DNA of 64,000 nucleotides from Sphingomonas profundi (GCF_009739515.1 NZ_CP046535.1:1860001-1924000); one strand, 5' to 3'. Shown: positions 1-9,121, numbered from the stretch's first letter. Numbers and translations: made by a program. The notes: generated by a model not told the origin, from the letters alone.

Positions 1-6
1 GGCCTG

Positions 7-237
7 ATGCCGTTCGTCGACATCCGCCTGGCCGGCCCGGCCACGCGCGAGCAGAAATCGGGCATCGTCGCCGACGTCACGCGCTCGCTGGTGGAGCGGC
101 TGGGCAAGGCGCCCGGCGCGGTGCAGGTGAACATCACCGAGCTGTCGACCGAGAATTACGGCGCCGGCGGCATCCTGATCGCCGACCGCCCCGCCCCTCC
201 CGCGCGGGAGGACGCTCGCGCGGATGGTCCACGATGA
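7..237 (+). CDS. 4-oxalocrotonate tautomerase family protein
   Basis: A 76-aa protein beginning M-P-F-V-D-I-R. Pro2, exposed after Met removal, is the general base of 4-oxalocrotonate tautomerases, and the length and beta-alpha-beta pattern (strand 3-8, helix about 13-32, strand 39-45) fit this family of small enol/keto isomerases. The substrate cannot be told. The tail after residue 61 is Pro/Ala-rich and unconserved. Its stop lies 14 nt inside the next gene, so it seems to be co-transcribed with the YlxR-YlxQ/infB block. A tautomerase in this position is unexpected. What lies upstream (nusA would be expected) is outside the window. Confidence 0.8.
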   Translation: MPFVDIRLAGPATREQKSGIVADVTRSLVERLGKAPGAVQVNITELSTENYGAGGILIADRPAPPAREDARADGPR

Positions 238-1003
238 TCGCGCCGACGGCGTAACCGCCCCACCCGCCGAGGACGCAGATGGCGGCCCAGGCCAGGGAAA
301 GCATGTGCGGGGGAAGCATGTGCCCGAGCGCAAATGCGTGCTCTCGGGAGAGGTGAGCCCACGCGCCGGCCTGATCCGCCTGGCGCTGGGGCCGGACGGC
401 ACCATCGCGCCGGACGTGCGGGCAAAAGCCGGCGGGCGCGGCGCGTGGATCGGCGTCGATCGGCCGGCGCTGGAAGTCGCGATCGCCAAGGGCAAGCTGA
501 AGGGCGGGCTGGCGCGCGCGTTCAAGAATGGCGCCTTCACGATCCCCGCCGACTTGCCCGACCAGATCGAGGCGGCACTGCGCCGCGCCACGCTGGACCG
601 GCTGGGGCTGGAGGCGCGGGCCGGTACGCTGCTGACCGGATCGGACAAGATCGCCGATGCGGCGCGCAAGGGCGCGGTGGCGCTGCTGCTGCACGCCGCC
701 GACGCTTCCGCCGACGGCAATCGCAAGCTGGATCAGGCGCTGCGCGTGGGCCGCGGCGACGAGGGCGGCAGCAGCCGGGGACTCGTAATCCCCGCCGATC
801 GCGCCATATTGTCGATGGCGCTGGGCCGCGAAAACGTGGTACATATCGCGCTGATCGCGCCGGCTGCCGCCGCGCGGGTCACCGATGCGCTTGGCCGCTG
901 GCGTGGCTTTATTGGACGAGATGACGGCGTCGATCCTTGCGACATGGATTCGCAAGGGCCAACGGCGCACCGGAATGAGAGCGAAGGGTTCGTTTCTGAA
1001 TGA
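224..1003 (+). CDS. YlxR (DUF448) - L7Ae-like fusion RNA-binding protein
   Basis: A 259-aa protein. Residues about 35-115 form the YlxR/DUF448 domain (ERKCVLSGE, then RLALGPDG and GRGAWI), a small basic RNA-binding fold described as an RNase P modulator (RnpM) in Firmicutes. Residues about 125-235 (LLTGSDKIADAARKG, then LLLHAADAS) look like an L7Ae/L30e-type YlxQ domain. The two are separate genes between nusA and infB in Gram-positives and appear fused here. The stop overlaps the infB start as ATGA, which indicates translational coupling. The start at 224 overlaps the tautomerase end; a later start near residue 30 would remove only an unconserved leader. Confidence 0.85.
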   Translation: MVHDDRADGVTAPPAEDADGGPGQGKHVRGKHVPERKCVLSGEVSPRAGLIRLALGPDGTIAPDVRAKAGGRGAWIGVDRPALEVAIAKGKLKGGLARAFKNGAFTIPADLPDQIEAALRRATLDRLGLEARAGTLLTGSDKIADAARKGAVALLLHAADASADGNRKLDQALRVGRGDEGGSSRGLVIPADRAILSMALGRENVVHIALIAPAAAARVTDALGRWRGFIGRDDGVDPCDMDSQGPTAHRNESEGFVSE

Positions 1004-3642
1004 GCGATAACGACAAGCCGAAACTGGGTATGCGCGCGCCGCTGGGCCTGAAGCGCACGGTGGAGACCGGCAAGGTGAAGCAGAGCTTCAGCCACGGCCG
1101 CTCGAACACCGTGATCGTGGAGACCAAGCGCCGCCGCGTGCTGACCAAGCCCGGCGAGGGCGAGGCGGTCGTTCAGGACGCGCCCGCCAGCCCGGTCTCC
1201 GCGCCGGCACCCGCCGCCGCGGCGCCTGCGCCAACCGTCGCCGCCGCTCCGCGCCCCGCACCCGCGCCCGTCGCGCCGCCGCGCCCGGCCCCGCCCGCCC
1301 GCCCGGCCCAGCCGGCGCGCGCGCTGACGCCGCTGGAACGGCGCGAGCAGCAGGAGCGCCTGCTGCGCGAGGCCGAGGAGGCGCGCATGGCCGCGCTGGA
1401 GGAAGCGCGCCGCCGCTCCGATCGCGAGCGCGTGGAGGCTGCGGAGGAGGAGCGTCGCCGCGCCGAGGAACGCGCCCGTGCCGAGGAGGAGGCGCTCAAC
1501 GCCCCCGCCCCCGCCCCGTCGGCGGCACCCGCCCCGGCGGCACCGCCCGCGCCGCCCGTAGCCGTCGAGGCGCCCGTCGCCGAGGCCGCGCCGGCCGCCG
1601 CCGAGGCCGCCGCCGCACCCACCAGCGAGGCGCCGGCCGAGGCGGCCCGCACAACCATCCCGCCGCCGCGCCGCTTCACGCCCGTGATCTCGCCCAAGCG
1701 GCCGGAGCCGCCGGCGCGCCCGGCGCGCGGCAAGGGGGTCGACGATCGCCGCCAGTCCGGCAAGCTCACCGTCACCCGCGCCCTCGAGACCGAGGGCGAT
1801 GGCGCCCGCGCCCGCTCGCTCGCCGCGCTGAAGCGCAGCCGCGAGAAGGACAAGCGCGCCCACCAGGCGGGCGGCCCTTCCGCCAAGCAGGTGCGCGACG
1901 TGGTGGTGCCGGAGACGATCACCGTCGGCGAGCTCGCCAACCGCATGGCCGAGCGCGGCGCTGATCTGGTGAAGGCGCTGTTCAAGATGGGCATGCCCGT
2001 CACCGTCAACCAGTCGATCGATCAGGATACGGCTGAGCTGCTCGTCACCGAGTTCGGCCACAATCTGAAGCGCGTGTCCGACGCCGACGTCGAGATCGAC
2101 GTGGCGGGCGACGTGGACGCCGACGAGACGCTGCTCACGCGTCCGCCCGTCGTCACGATCATGGGCCATGTCGATCACGGCAAGACCAGCCTGCTGGACG
2201 CGCTGCGCGGCACCGACGTCGCGTCGGGCGAGGCCGGCGGCATCACCCAGCATATCGGCGCCTATCAGGTGACGGTGGCGGACGGATCGAGGATCACCTT
2301 CCTCGACACGCCGGGCCACGAGGCGTTCAGCGAGATGCGCGCGCGCGGCGCCAACGTGACCGACATCGTCGTGATCGTGGTGGCCGGCGACGACGGTATG
2401 CGTCCGCAGACCATCGAGGCGATCAGCCACACCAAGGCGGCGGGCGTGCCGATGATCGTGGCGATCAACAAGATGGATAAGCCGGGCAGCAACGCGCAGA
2501 AGGTGCGCGAGGCGCTGCTGCAATATGACGTCCAGGTGGAGAGCATGGGCGGTGACGTGCAGGAGGTCGAGGTCTCCGCGCTCAAGAAGACCGGCCTCGA
2601 CGAGCTGATCGAGAAGATCCAGCTCCAGGCCGAGCTGCTGGAGCTGCGCGCCAACCCCGATCGCTCCGCCGAGGGCACCGTGATCGAGGCCAAGCTGGAC
2701 AAGGGACGCGGCCCGGTCGCCACGATCCTCGTCGGCCGCGGCACGCTGCGCGTGGGCGACATCTTCGTCGTCGGCGCCGAGAGCGGCAAGGTGCGCGCGC
2801 TGGTCGACGACAAGGGCAAGCAGGTGAAGGAGGCCGGCCCGTCGGTGCCGGTCGAGGTGCTCGGCCTGTCGGGCGTGCCGTCGGCGGGCGATCCGCTGTC
2901 GGTGGTGGAGAATGAGGCGCGCGCTCGCGAGGTCGCGGCCTATCGCGCCGGCCTGATCCAGACGAAGCGCACCACCTCCGCTCCCGCGAGCCTGGAGTCG
3001 ATGTTCTCGGCGCTGAAGGAGAAGCAGGCGATCGAGTATCCGCTGGTCGTGAAGGCGGACACGCAGGGCTCGGTCGAGGCGATCGTCGGCTCGCTGAACA
3101 AGATCAGCACGGACGATATCCGCGCGCGCATCCTGCACTTCGGCGTCGGCGGCATCACCGAGAGCGACGTGACGCTGGCAGCGGCCAGCCGCGCGCCGAT
3201 CATCGGCTTCAACGTGCGCGCCAACGCAAAGGCGCGCGAGTTCGCCACGCGGGACGGTGTCGCGCTCAAATATTACGACGTGATCTACGATCTGCTGGAC
3301 GAGATCCGCGCCGGCATGGCCGGCACGCTCGGCCCGGAATATCTGGAGCATGTCGTTGGCCGCGCCGAGATCCGCGAGGTGTTCTCGGCCGGCAAGCACG
3401 GGAAGGCGGCGGGCCTGCTGGTGGTGGAAGGCTATATCCGCCAGAAGCTGCGCGCCCGCGTGCTGCGCGACGACGTCATCATCTACAACGGCTCGATCGC
3501 GTCGCTGCGCCGCTTCAAGGACGACGTGCCGGAGGTGCGCGCCGGGCTGGAATGCGGCATCACGATCGAGGGTTCGACGGACATCAAGCCCGGCGATATC
3601 GTCGAGACGTTCGAGGTCGAGGAGCGCGAGCGGACGCTCTAA
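1000..3642 (+). CDS. infB: translation initiation factor IF-2
   Basis: An 880-aa GTPase that delivers initiator fMet-tRNA to the 30S subunit. The N-terminal 300 residues are Ala/Pro/Glu/Arg-rich with a charged coiled region (about 110-165), as usual in alphaproteobacterial IF-2. The IF2_N segment follows (about 305-355), then the G domain: G1 GHVDHGKTS (about 388), G3 DTPGHEAF, G4 NKMD, and domains II-IV. The first residues ([14 protein letters not shown], then [10 protein letters not shown]) are the usual alphaproteobacterial IF-2 start and fix ATG 1000. It overlaps the upstream gene by 4 nt. Confidence 0.98.
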   Translation: MSDNDKPKLGMRAPLGLKRTVETGKVKQSFSHGRSNTVIVETKRRRVLTKPGEGEAVVQDAPASPVSAPAPAAAAPAPTVAAAPRPAPAPVAPPRPAPPARPAQPARALTPLERREQQERLLREAEEARMAALEEARRRSDRERVEAAEEERRRAEERARAEEEALNAPAPAPSAAPAPAAPPAPPVAVEAPVAEAAPAAAEAAAAPTSEAPAEAARTTIPPPRRFTPVISPKRPEPPARPARGKGVDDRRQSGKLTVTRALETEGDGARARSLAALKRSREKDKRAHQAGGPSAKQVRDVVVPETITVGELANRMAERGADLVKALFKMGMPVTVNQSIDQDTAELLVTEFGHNLKRVSDADVEIDVAGDVDADETLLTRPPVVTIMGHVDHGKTSLLDALRGTDVASGEAGGITQHIGAYQVTVADGSRITFLDTPGHEAFSEMRARGANVTDIVVIVVAGDDGMRPQTIEAISHTKAAGVPMIVAINKMDKPGSNAQKVREALLQYDVQVESMGGDVQEVEVSALKKTGLDELIEKIQLQAELLELRANPDRSAEGTVIEAKLDKGRGPVATILVGRGTLRVGDIFVVGAESGKVRALVDDKGKQVKEAGPSVPVEVLGLSGVPSAGDPLSVVENEARAREVAAYRAGLIQTKRTTSAPASLESMFSALKEKQAIEYPLVVKADTQGSVEAIVGSLNKISTDDIRARILHFGVGGITESDVTLAAASRAPIIGFNVRANAKAREFATRDGVALKYYDVIYDLLDEIRAGMAGTLGPEYLEHVVGRAEIREVFSAGKHGKAAGLLVVEGYIRQKLRARVLRDDVIIYNGSIASLRRFKDDVPEVRAGLECGITIEGSTDIKPGDIVETFEVEERERTL

Positions 3643-3678
3643 AGCCTGTTGTTGTTCCTCTTTTGTTCCTATACAAAT

Positions 3679-3709
3679 CCTATCGGCGTCCCGCTCGGGC
3701 GTCGATAGG
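3679..3709 (+). promoter_or_regulatory. hairpin overlapping the micro-ORF Shine-Dalgarno
   Basis: Arms 3679-3691 and 3697-3709 can form a 13-bp stem (two G-T pairs) with a 5-nt loop CGCTC. The 3' arm ends in the AGG that begins the perfect AGGAGG at 3707-3712, so folding would partly hide the ribosome binding site. There is no T-run, so it is not a simple terminator for infB. The pairing is directly visible; a regulatory role is inference. Confidence 0.5.
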
Positions 3710-3711
3710 AG

Positions 3712-3822
3712 GTGAGGAACATAGGGAATCAATCCGAAGCGGCATTGGCTTTCGGCGTGGCAACGCTCATCGTCGCCATACTCGGCCTGGTGGTGAAGAT
3801 CATCGAGTTGAGCCGTCGATAG
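3712..3822 (+). CDS. putative 33-36 aa single-span membrane micro-protein, holin-like-toxin-like, possibly silenced
   Basis: A short open frame between infB and rbfA. With GTG 3712 it gives 36 aa, but that GTG lies in the Shine-Dalgarno. The perfect AGGAGG (3707-3712) is spaced 8 nt from an ATA codon at 3721, where a start would be expected, giving 33 aa. The product is one hydrophobic span (ALAFGVATLIVAILGLVVKI) followed by a basic end (ELSRR). The layout (strong AGGAGGTGA box, short polar head, AFG then an aliphatic helix, charged tail) recalls the small holin-like toxins of Firmicutes type I toxin-antitoxin systems. That similarity is from memory, not a search. ATA could be a mutated ATG that silences it. 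Confidence 0.4.
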   Translation: MRNIGNQSEAALAFGVATLIVAILGLVVKIIELSRR

Positions 3823-3829
3823 CCGGTGC

Positions 3830-3894
3830 GGGGTCCGGCGCACGAACGCCGGACCCCAAATGATTTGAGCCCGGATGCACGAACATCCGGGCTC
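3830..3894 (+). repeat. two tandem perfect hairpins with identical CACGAA loops
   Basis: Hairpin A has arms 3830-3840 and 3847-3857 (GGGGTCCGGCG and its exact complement). Hairpin B has arms 3867-3877 and 3884-3894 (GAGCCCGGATG and its exact complement). Both are perfect 11-bp stems, and both loops are exactly CACGAA closed by G-C. The stems are unrelated in sequence, so only the loop and architecture are shared. No T-run follows either one. They lie just upstream of rbfA. Confidence 0.75.
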
Positions 3895-3958
3895 AGAAGG
3901 TGACTTAGGAAATTTCCGAAGCCCGACCGATATACTGAAGCCGATCCTACGAGACAAG

Positions 3959-4354
3959 ATGCGCCGCAACGAAACCCCCGAAGGCCAGTCGATCCGCGTG
4001 CTGCGCGTGGGCGAACAGGTGCGTCACGCCCTCTCCGACGTGCTGATGCGCGGCGACGTGCATGACGAGACGCTGTCGGGCACGCTCGTCTCGATCACGG
4101 AGGTGCGCATGTCGCCCGATCTGCGCCACGCCACCGCCTTCGTGAAGGCGCTGGGCGCGGCGGACGAGGCGGTGGTCATCAAGGCGCTGCGCACCAACAC
4201 CGCCTATCTGCAGAGCGAAGTCGCGCGACGGGTGAACACGCGCTACGCGGCGAAGCTGCGCTTTGAGCCCGACGAGAGCTTCGACGAGGGCGGCCGCATC
4301 GATGCGCTGCTGCGCGATCCCAAGGTGGCGCGCGACCTAGATCATGAAGACTGA
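3959..4354 (+). CDS. rbfA: 30S ribosome-binding factor A
   Basis: A 131-aa protein. RbfA is a KH-fold protein that binds the 30S subunit and aids late 16S rRNA 5'-end maturation. Visible features are the start [20 protein letters not shown], the central [19 protein letters not shown] segment and the C-terminal [19 protein letters not shown], all typical of RbfA. An in-frame ATG at 3875 lies inside hairpin B and would add an unconserved 28 residues, so 3959 is preferred. The last 11 nt overlap the downstream acetyltransferase gene. Confidence 0.95.
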   Translation: MRRNETPEGQSIRVLRVGEQVRHALSDVLMRGDVHDETLSGTLVSITEVRMSPDLRHATAFVKALGAADEAVVIKALRTNTAYLQSEVARRVNTRYAAKLRFEPDESFDEGGRIDALLRDPKVARDLDHED

Positions 4355-4898
4355 GGCGGATGCGGCCCGGCTGCTCGCCCGGCTGGCCGACGATCATGTC
4401 CACCTGGAGCCGCTGGACGAGAGCCACCGCGATCCGCTGCGCGCGGCGTGCGCGGCCGATCCGGCCATCTGGGACATCTATTATATCAGCTATCGCGGCG
4501 ACACCTTCGATCCCGCCTTCGATGCGCTGCTGGAAGGCACGGACCGCAAGGTGTTCGCCGCCTTCGCCGGCGGCGTGCTGGTGGGCATGACCGGCTACCT
4601 CCACATCGCGCCGGAGCATCGCGCGGTGGAGATCGGCAACACCTATCTCGCGCCGGATGCGCGCGGCAGCGGCGTGAACGCGCGCTTCAAGCGCCTGCTG
4701 CTCGCCCACGCCTTCGCCTGCGGCTTCCACCGCGTCGAGTTCCGCGTGGACACCCGCAATGCCCGCAGCCAGGCGGCGCTGACGAAGCTGGGCGCGGTGC
4801 GGGAGGGCGTGCTGCGCGACCATCTGGTGACGTGGAACGGCCATGTCCGATCGAGCGCGATCTTCTCGATCCTCGCGAGCGAGTGGCGGGGCGCCTGA
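4344..4898 (+). CDS. GNAT family N-acetyltransferase (RimJ/RimL-like)
   Basis: A 184-aa protein. It opens with a [15 protein letters not shown] strand-helix like RimJ/RimL acetyltransferases. It then has [23 protein letters not shown] (strands 3-4), a variant acetyl-CoA loop around [17 protein letters not shown] (about 108-124), and [23 protein letters not shown], the segment with the N-x-x-S-x-x-x-x-x-K-x-G pattern of this family. These enzymes acetylate protein N-termini or small molecules; the substrate is unknown. It overlaps rbfA by 11 nt and is followed one base later by truB, so it is part of the same transcript. Confidence 0.85.
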   Translation: MKTEADAARLLARLADDHVHLEPLDESHRDPLRAACAADPAIWDIYYISYRGDTFDPAFDALLEGTDRKVFAAFAGGVLVGMTGYLHIAPEHRAVEIGNTYLAPDARGSGVNARFKRLLLAHAFACGFHRVEFRVDTRNARSQAALTKLGAVREGVLRDHLVTWNGHVRSSAIFSILASEWRGA

Positions 4899-4899
4899 C

Positions 4900-5916
4900 A
4901 TGCTCCACGGCTGGATCGTCATCGACAAGCCGGTCGGCCCCGGCTCCACGCAGATCGTCTCGGCGGTGAAGCGCGCTTTGCGTAGCGGCGGCTATCCGAA
5001 GATGAAGGTCGGGCATGGCGGCACGCTGGATCCGCTCGCCAGCGGCGTGCTGCCGGTGGCGCTCGGCGAGGCGACCAAGCTGTGCGGGCGCATGCTCGAC
5101 GCCGACAAGGGCTACGACTTCACGATCGCGTTCGGCGCACAGACCGACACGCTGGACCGCGAGGGACCGGTGGTGGCCACGTCCGACGTGCGCCCGACGC
5201 TGGCGGAGATCGCGGCGGTGCTGCCGCGCTTCACCGGCCCGATCGAGCAGGTGCCGCCGATCTACTCCGCGCTGAAGGTAGACGGCCGGCGCGCCTATGA
5301 CCGCGCCCGGGCCGGCGAGGATGTCGAGATGAAGACGCGGGCGGTGAAGATCCACGCGCTGTCCGTCTCCTCCCCCCCGTCCCCTTTCCCCGAGCGAAGT
5401 CGAGGGGCGCTCCTCCGGGACGAAGCCGAGGAGCCGACGCCCGGTCTCGGCGCAGGGCGCAACGGAGTCTCGACCTCGCCCGAGATATCGAGCGATCGAC
5501 TGGACTCCATCACCCTCACCACCCGCGTCTCCAAGGGCACCTATATTCGCAGCCTGGCGCGCGACATCGCGATCGCCGCCGGCACGGTCGGCCATGTCGC
5601 CATGCTCAGGCGGACGAAGGCGGGGCCGTTCGGGCTGGAAAAGGCGATATCGCTGGACATGCTGGCCGAAATGGGCCATGCGCGCGGCCTTGAAGATATC
5701 CTCTTGCCGCTGACGGCGGGGCTGGACGACATCCCGGCCCTACCCGTCACCCCCGATCAGGCAAGGGCGCTCCGCGAGGGGCGAAGGCTGATCGGGGCAG
5801 CCGCAGCGTCTGGCGCAGCATCGGGGCTCCACATGGCGATCGACGGACAGGGTCCGGTCGCGCTCGTGGAGGTTTCCGGGCTGGAGATCCGGGTGGTGCG
5901 CGGCTTCAACCTGTAA
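4900..5916 (+). CDS. truB: tRNA pseudouridine(55) synthase with in-frame insert
   Basis: A 338-aa protein that isomerises U55 in the tRNA T-loop. The motif [19 protein letters not shown] carries the catalytic Asp (about residue 46). [37 protein letters not shown] and [13 protein letters not shown] are further TruB motifs. An insert of about 45 residues (roughly 156-203, Ser/Pro/Arg-rich) separates the ALSVS strand from the [13 protein letters not shown] strand, which are adjacent in ordinary TruB. It carries a dispersed palindrome (see repeat). The reading frame is kept, so the enzyme may remain active. Start 4900 is chosen because [13 protein letters not shown] is the family N-terminus. Confidence 0.95.
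   Translation: MLHGWIVIDKPVGPGSTQIVSAVKRALRSGGYPKMKVGHGGTLDPLASGVLPVALGEATKLCGRMLDADKGYDFTIAFGAQTDTLDREGPVVATSDVRPTLAEIAAVLPRFTGPIEQVPPIYSALKVDGRRAYDRARAGEDVEMKTRAVKIHALSVSSPPSPFPERSRGALLRDEAEEPTPGLGAGRNGVSTSPEISSDRLDSITLTTRVSKGTYIRSLARDIAIAAGTVGHVAMLRRTKAGPFGLEKAISLDMLAEMGHARGLEDILLPLTAGLDDIPALPVTPDQARALREGRRLIGAAAASGAASGLHMAIDGQGPVALVEVSGLEIRVVRGFNL
5368..5505 (+). repeat. palindromic repeat-derived insertion inside truB
   Basis: The stretch contains CCCCGAGCGAAGTCGAGGGG (5388-5407), followed by GGACGAAGCCGAGGAG and a GTCTCGACCTCG block. The same words (CGAGCGAAGTCGAG or its complement, GGGACGAA) recur in non-coding DNA at 21365-21416 and 41170-41185. It translates in frame as the extra TruB segment. 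The edges are approximate, set by where TruB similarity stops and resumes. Confidence 0.6.
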
Positions 5917-5938
5917 CGGATGTCGGGGACGAGAAGAC

Positions 5939-6208
5939 ATGACGATCACTGCCGAGCGCAAGACCGACCTTATCAAGGAACATGGCCGCGCCGAGGGCGA
6001 CACGGGTTCCCCCGAGGTGCAGATCGCGATCCTGACGGAGCGCATCGCCAACCTGACCGAGCATTTCAAGGGCCACGCGAAGGACAATCACTCCCGCCGC
6101 GGCCTGCTGATGATGGTGAACAACCGCCGCAGCCTGCTGGACTATCTGAAGAAGAAGGACGCCAGCCGCTACGCGGACCTCATCGCGAAGCTGGGGCTTC
6201 GCAAGTAA
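5939..6208 (+). CDS. rpsO: 30S ribosomal protein S15
   Basis: An 89-aa protein, the standard S15 length. [37 protein letters not shown] and LDYLKKKD are family signatures. S15 binds 16S rRNA helices 20-22 early in 30S assembly. It sits between truB and pnp, the usual bacterial rpsO-pnp arrangement, and is followed by its own terminator-like hairpin. Confidence 0.99.
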   Translation: MTITAERKTDLIKEHGRAEGDTGSPEVQIAILTERIANLTEHFKGHAKDNHSRRGLLMMVNNRRSLLDYLKKKDASRYADLIAKLGLRK

Positions 6209-6213
6209 CCCGC

Positions 6214-6240
6214 ACGGCCCCCTTCACGGGGGCCGTTTCG
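6214..6240 (+). terminator. rho-independent terminator after rpsO
   Basis: Perfect 9-bp stem ACGGCCCCC (6214-6222) / GGGGGCCGT (6228-6236), loop TTCAC, followed by a short T-rich tract (TTTCGTTT). It lies 6 nt after the rpsO stop. The gap to pnp (6241-6395) holds nothing else that I recognise apart from the pnp ribosome site GAAGGA. Confidence 0.8.
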
Positions 6241-6395
6241 TTTCCGGGCGGGCGCGTGGCGCCGCCCGGTTCTGCCCGGCATCGCGGCATTCGGCCGCGA
6301 TCCGGTTATCGGGCACATCGCCCGGAACGGGCGGCGCGGATGCCGCCCCTGCACAGGCCCCGGACGCATAGGGCGGCCGGAGAGAAGGAAACCCA

Positions 6396-8741
6396 ATGTT
6401 CGATATCAAGAAGCAGGAAATCCAGTGGGGCGGCCAGACGCTGACGCTGGAGACGGGCCGCGTCGCCCGCCAGGCCGATGGCGCCGTGATGGCGACGCTC
6501 GGCGAGACCGTGGTGCTCTGCGCCGTCACCGCCGCGCGCAGCGTGAAGGACGGGCAGGACTTCTTCCCGCTCACCGTCCACTATCAGGAGAAGTACAGCG
6601 CCGCCGGCCGCATCCCCGGCGGCTTCTTCAAGCGTGAGCGCGGCGCCACCGAGAAGGAGACGCTGACCAGCCGCCTGATCGACCGCCCGATCCGCCCGCT
6701 ATTCCCGGAGGGCTTCTACAACGAGATCAACGTGATCGCGCAGGTTCTCAGCTATGATGGCGAGAACGAGCCCGACATTCTCGCGATGGTCGCCGCCTCC
6801 GCCGCGCTCACCCTGTCGGGCGTGCCGTTCATGGGGCCGATCGGCGCCGCCCGCGTCGGCTATGTCGACGGCGAATATGTGCTGAACCCCACGCTCGACC
6901 AGATCAAGGCGGGCGAGCTCGACCTCGTCGTCGCCGCCACCCACGATGCGGTGATGATGGTCGAGTCCGAGGCCAAGGAGCTCTCGGAAGAGGTGATGCT
7001 CGGCGCCGTGATGTTCGCCCATCGCGAGAGCCAGAGGGTGATCGACGCGATCATCGGCCTGGCCGAGAAGGCTGCCAAGGATCCGTGGGAGCTGCCCGCG
7101 CTCGACGACGGCGGCGACCTGAAGAAGAAGGTCAAGAAGCTGATCGGCGACGGCCTGACCAAGGCCTACAAGAATACCGGCAAGGCCGATCGCGTCGCCG
7201 CGATCGCCGAGGCGAAGAAGGCGATGCACGAGCATTTCGCCGACGCCGACGCCGAGACCCGGCTGAAGGCCGCAAAGCTCGGCAAGAAGCTGGAAGCCGA
7301 TATCGTCCGCACGGCCATCCTGAAGGAAGGCCGCCGCATCGACGGCCGCGACACCAAGACGGTGCGTCCAATCGAGTCGATGGTCCACTTCCTGCCGCGC
7401 GCGCACGGATCGGCGCTGTTCACCCGCGGCGAGACGCAGGCGATCGTCAGCACCACGCTGGGCACGCGCGACGCGGAGCAGATGATCGACGGGCTGAACG
7501 GGCTCAACTACGAGCACTTCATGCTGCACTACAACTTCCCGCCCTACTCGGTCGGTGAAGTGGGTCGCTTCGGTGCGCCGGGCCGCCGCGAGGTGGGCCA
7601 CGGCAAGCTCGCCTGGCGCGCGCTGCACCCGGTGCTGCCGACCAAGGAGGAGTTCCCGTACACCATCCGCGTCCTCTCCGACATCACCGAGAGCAACGGC
7701 TCCTCGTCGATGGCGACGGTGTGCGGCGGATCGCTGGCGCTGATGGACGCGGGCGTGCCGCTGAAGCGTCCGGTCTCCGGCATCGCGATGGGCCTGATCC
7801 TGGAGGGCAAGGACTTCGCCGTGATCTCCGACATCCTCGGCGACGAGGATCATCTCGGCGACATGGACTTCAAGGTGGCCGGCACCAGCGAGGGCATCAC
7901 GTCCCTCCAGATGGACATCAAGGTGACGGGCATCACCGAGGAGATCATGCAGGTGGCGCTGGCCCAGGCCAAGGAAGGCCGCGCCCACATCCTGGGCGAG
8001 ATGGCCAAGGCGCTCGACCACACCCGCGAGGAGATCTCCTCCCACGCGCCGCGCATCGAGACGATGCAGGTGCCCAAGGAGAAGATCCGCGACGTGATCG
8101 GCACCGGCGGCAAGGTGATCCGCGAGATCGTCGCCACCACCGGCGCCAAGGTGGACATCGAGGATGACGGCACCGTCAAGATCAGCTCCGCCGACCCCGA
8201 GAAGATCGAGGCCGCGAAGAAGTGGATCCTCGGCCTGACCCAGGAGGCTGAGGTCGGCAAGGTGTATGACGGCAAGGTCGTCAACCTCGTCGATTTCGGC
8301 GCGTTCGTGAACTTCATGGGCGGCAAGGACGGTCTGGTCCACGTCTCCGAGATCAAGAACGAGCGCGTCGCCAAGGTGTCGGACGTCCTCTCCGAGGGTC
8401 AGCCGGTGAAGGTGAAGGTGCTGGAGATCGATCCGCGCGGCAAGGTGCGCCTGTCGATGCGCGTCGTCGACCAGGAGACCGGCGCCGAGCTGGAGGATAC
8501 GCGCCCCGCACGCGAGCCGCGCGAGGGCGGCGAGCGGTCAGAGCGTGGCCCGCGCCGCGAGGGCGGCGATCGTGGTCCGCGCCGCGACGGCGATCGCGGC
8601 CCGCGTCGGGAGGGCGGCGATCGTGGTCCCCGCCGCGAGGGTGGCGATCGCGGTCCGCGTCGGGAGCGCAGCGAGAGCGGCAACGATGACGGCCCCGCGC
8701 CCGATTTCGCGCCCGCCTTCCTGACCCGCAACGACGACTGA
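6396..8741 (+). CDS. pnp: polyribonucleotide nucleotidyltransferase (PNPase)
   Basis: A 781-aa phosphorolytic 3'-5' exoribonuclease. It has two RNase PH-like cores (from about 5 and from about 310, the latter with FFLP-type [21 protein letters not shown]). A KH domain follows (about 555-615, [11 protein letters not shown]), then an S1 domain (about 622-690, [18 protein letters not shown]). Beyond S1, residues about 700-765 form a basic tail of repeated G-D-R-G-P-R-R units, then an acidic/aromatic end. Typical PNPases stop near 700-715 residues. The tail could bind RNA or a degradosome partner (inference). GAAGGA gives a good ribosome site. Confidence 0.98.
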   Translation: MFDIKKQEIQWGGQTLTLETGRVARQADGAVMATLGETVVLCAVTAARSVKDGQDFFPLTVHYQEKYSAAGRIPGGFFKRERGATEKETLTSRLIDRPIRPLFPEGFYNEINVIAQVLSYDGENEPDILAMVAASAALTLSGVPFMGPIGAARVGYVDGEYVLNPTLDQIKAGELDLVVAATHDAVMMVESEAKELSEEVMLGAVMFAHRESQRVIDAIIGLAEKAAKDPWELPALDDGGDLKKKVKKLIGDGLTKAYKNTGKADRVAAIAEAKKAMHEHFADADAETRLKAAKLGKKLEADIVRTAILKEGRRIDGRDTKTVRPIESMVHFLPRAHGSALFTRGETQAIVSTTLGTRDAEQMIDGLNGLNYEHFMLHYNFPPYSVGEVGRFGAPGRREVGHGKLAWRALHPVLPTKEEFPYTIRVLSDITESNGSSSMATVCGGSLALMDAGVPLKRPVSGIAMGLILEGKDFAVISDILGDEDHLGDMDFKVAGTSEGITSLQMDIKVTGITEEIMQVALAQAKEGRAHILGEMAKALDHTREEISSHAPRIETMQVPKEKIRDVIGTGGKVIREIVATTGAKVDIEDDGTVKISSADPEKIEAAKKWILGLTQEAEVGKVYDGKVVNLVDFGAFVNFMGGKDGLVHVSEIKNERVAKVSDVLSEGQPVKVKVLEIDPRGKVRLSMRVVDQETGAELEDTRPAREPREGGERSERGPRREGGDRGPRRDGDRGPRREGGDRGPRREGGDRGPRRERSESGNDDGPAPDFAPAFLTRNDD
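8545..8666 (+). repeat. tandem repeat encoding GDRGPRR units of PNPase tail
   Basis: Degenerate tandem units of about 30-33 nt built on GGCGGCGATCGTGGTCCGCG-like sequence, encoding E-G-G-D-R-G-P-R-R four to five times. Units differ mainly at third positions, so the copies are old enough to have drifted or are under protein-level selection. Confidence 0.8.
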
Positions 8742-8758
8742 TCCAGCCGTCTCGAACG

Positions 8759-8803
8759 GAAAAGGCCGGTCGGAGCATCGCTCCGGCCGGCCTTTTCGTT
8801 TTC
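8759..8803. terminator. bidirectional terminator between pnp and the lipoprotein gene
   Basis: A 13-bp GC-rich stem (8764-8776 / 8780-8792, one G-T pair) with loop ATC, preceded by AAAA and followed by TTTTCGTTTT. The symmetric A/T flanks would allow termination of pnp (+) and of the convergent lipoprotein gene (-). Confidence 0.85.
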
Positions 8804-8836
8804 GCGGCGAGGCGGGGCGCCGGCCCCGCCATCGGC

Positions 8837-9121
8837 TCACATCTTGTTGACGGCGGCCGAGTTCATCGCGGCGGCGTTCACGTCCGCATCGTCGATCGCG
8901 TCGGACTTGCGATCGCCCTCGTCGCGCAGCGCGTCGGCCTTGTTCTCCAGCGCGTCGGACTTCGCCTCGTTCGCGGTGTTGTCCGCCATCGCGTCGAGCG
9001 CGTCGGCCTGGTTGTCATAGGCCTGCTCGACGTTCGAGCCGAGCGAGTCGTCGCCCTTGCCGCCGCACGCGGCCAGCCCGACGAAAGCCGCCACCGCGGC
9101 GATCTTGATCATGCGATGCAT
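8837..9121 (-). CDS. small helical lipoprotein
   Basis: A 94-aa protein with a lipoprotein signal: basic MHRMIKIAAVAAFV then GLAAC, so Cys19 would be lipidated. The mature part is short, highly charged and Ala/Asp-rich (repeated NKADALRDEG, KSDALEN patterns), predicting a single long helix or coiled coil, somewhat like small Lpp-type spacers. I do not recognise a named family. Its 5' end faces the tmRNA gene, both on the minus strand. Confidence 0.75.
   Translation of the reverse strand: MHRMIKIAAVAAFVGLAACGGKGDDSLGSNVEQAYDNQADALDAMADNTANEAKSDALENKADALRDEGDRKSDAIDDADVNAAAMNSAAVNKM

Noticed and set aside
3875-3958. Upstream ATG 3875 as the rbfA start
   Set aside because: It lies within hairpin B and would add an unconserved 28-residue leader; ATG 3959 begins the typical RbfA sequence.
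733-3969. Very long minus-strand open frame opposite infB
   Set aside because: Its product is Arg/Ala/His-rich low-complexity sequence mirroring infB codons; infB has every IF-2 motif, so this is a GC-rich shadow frame.
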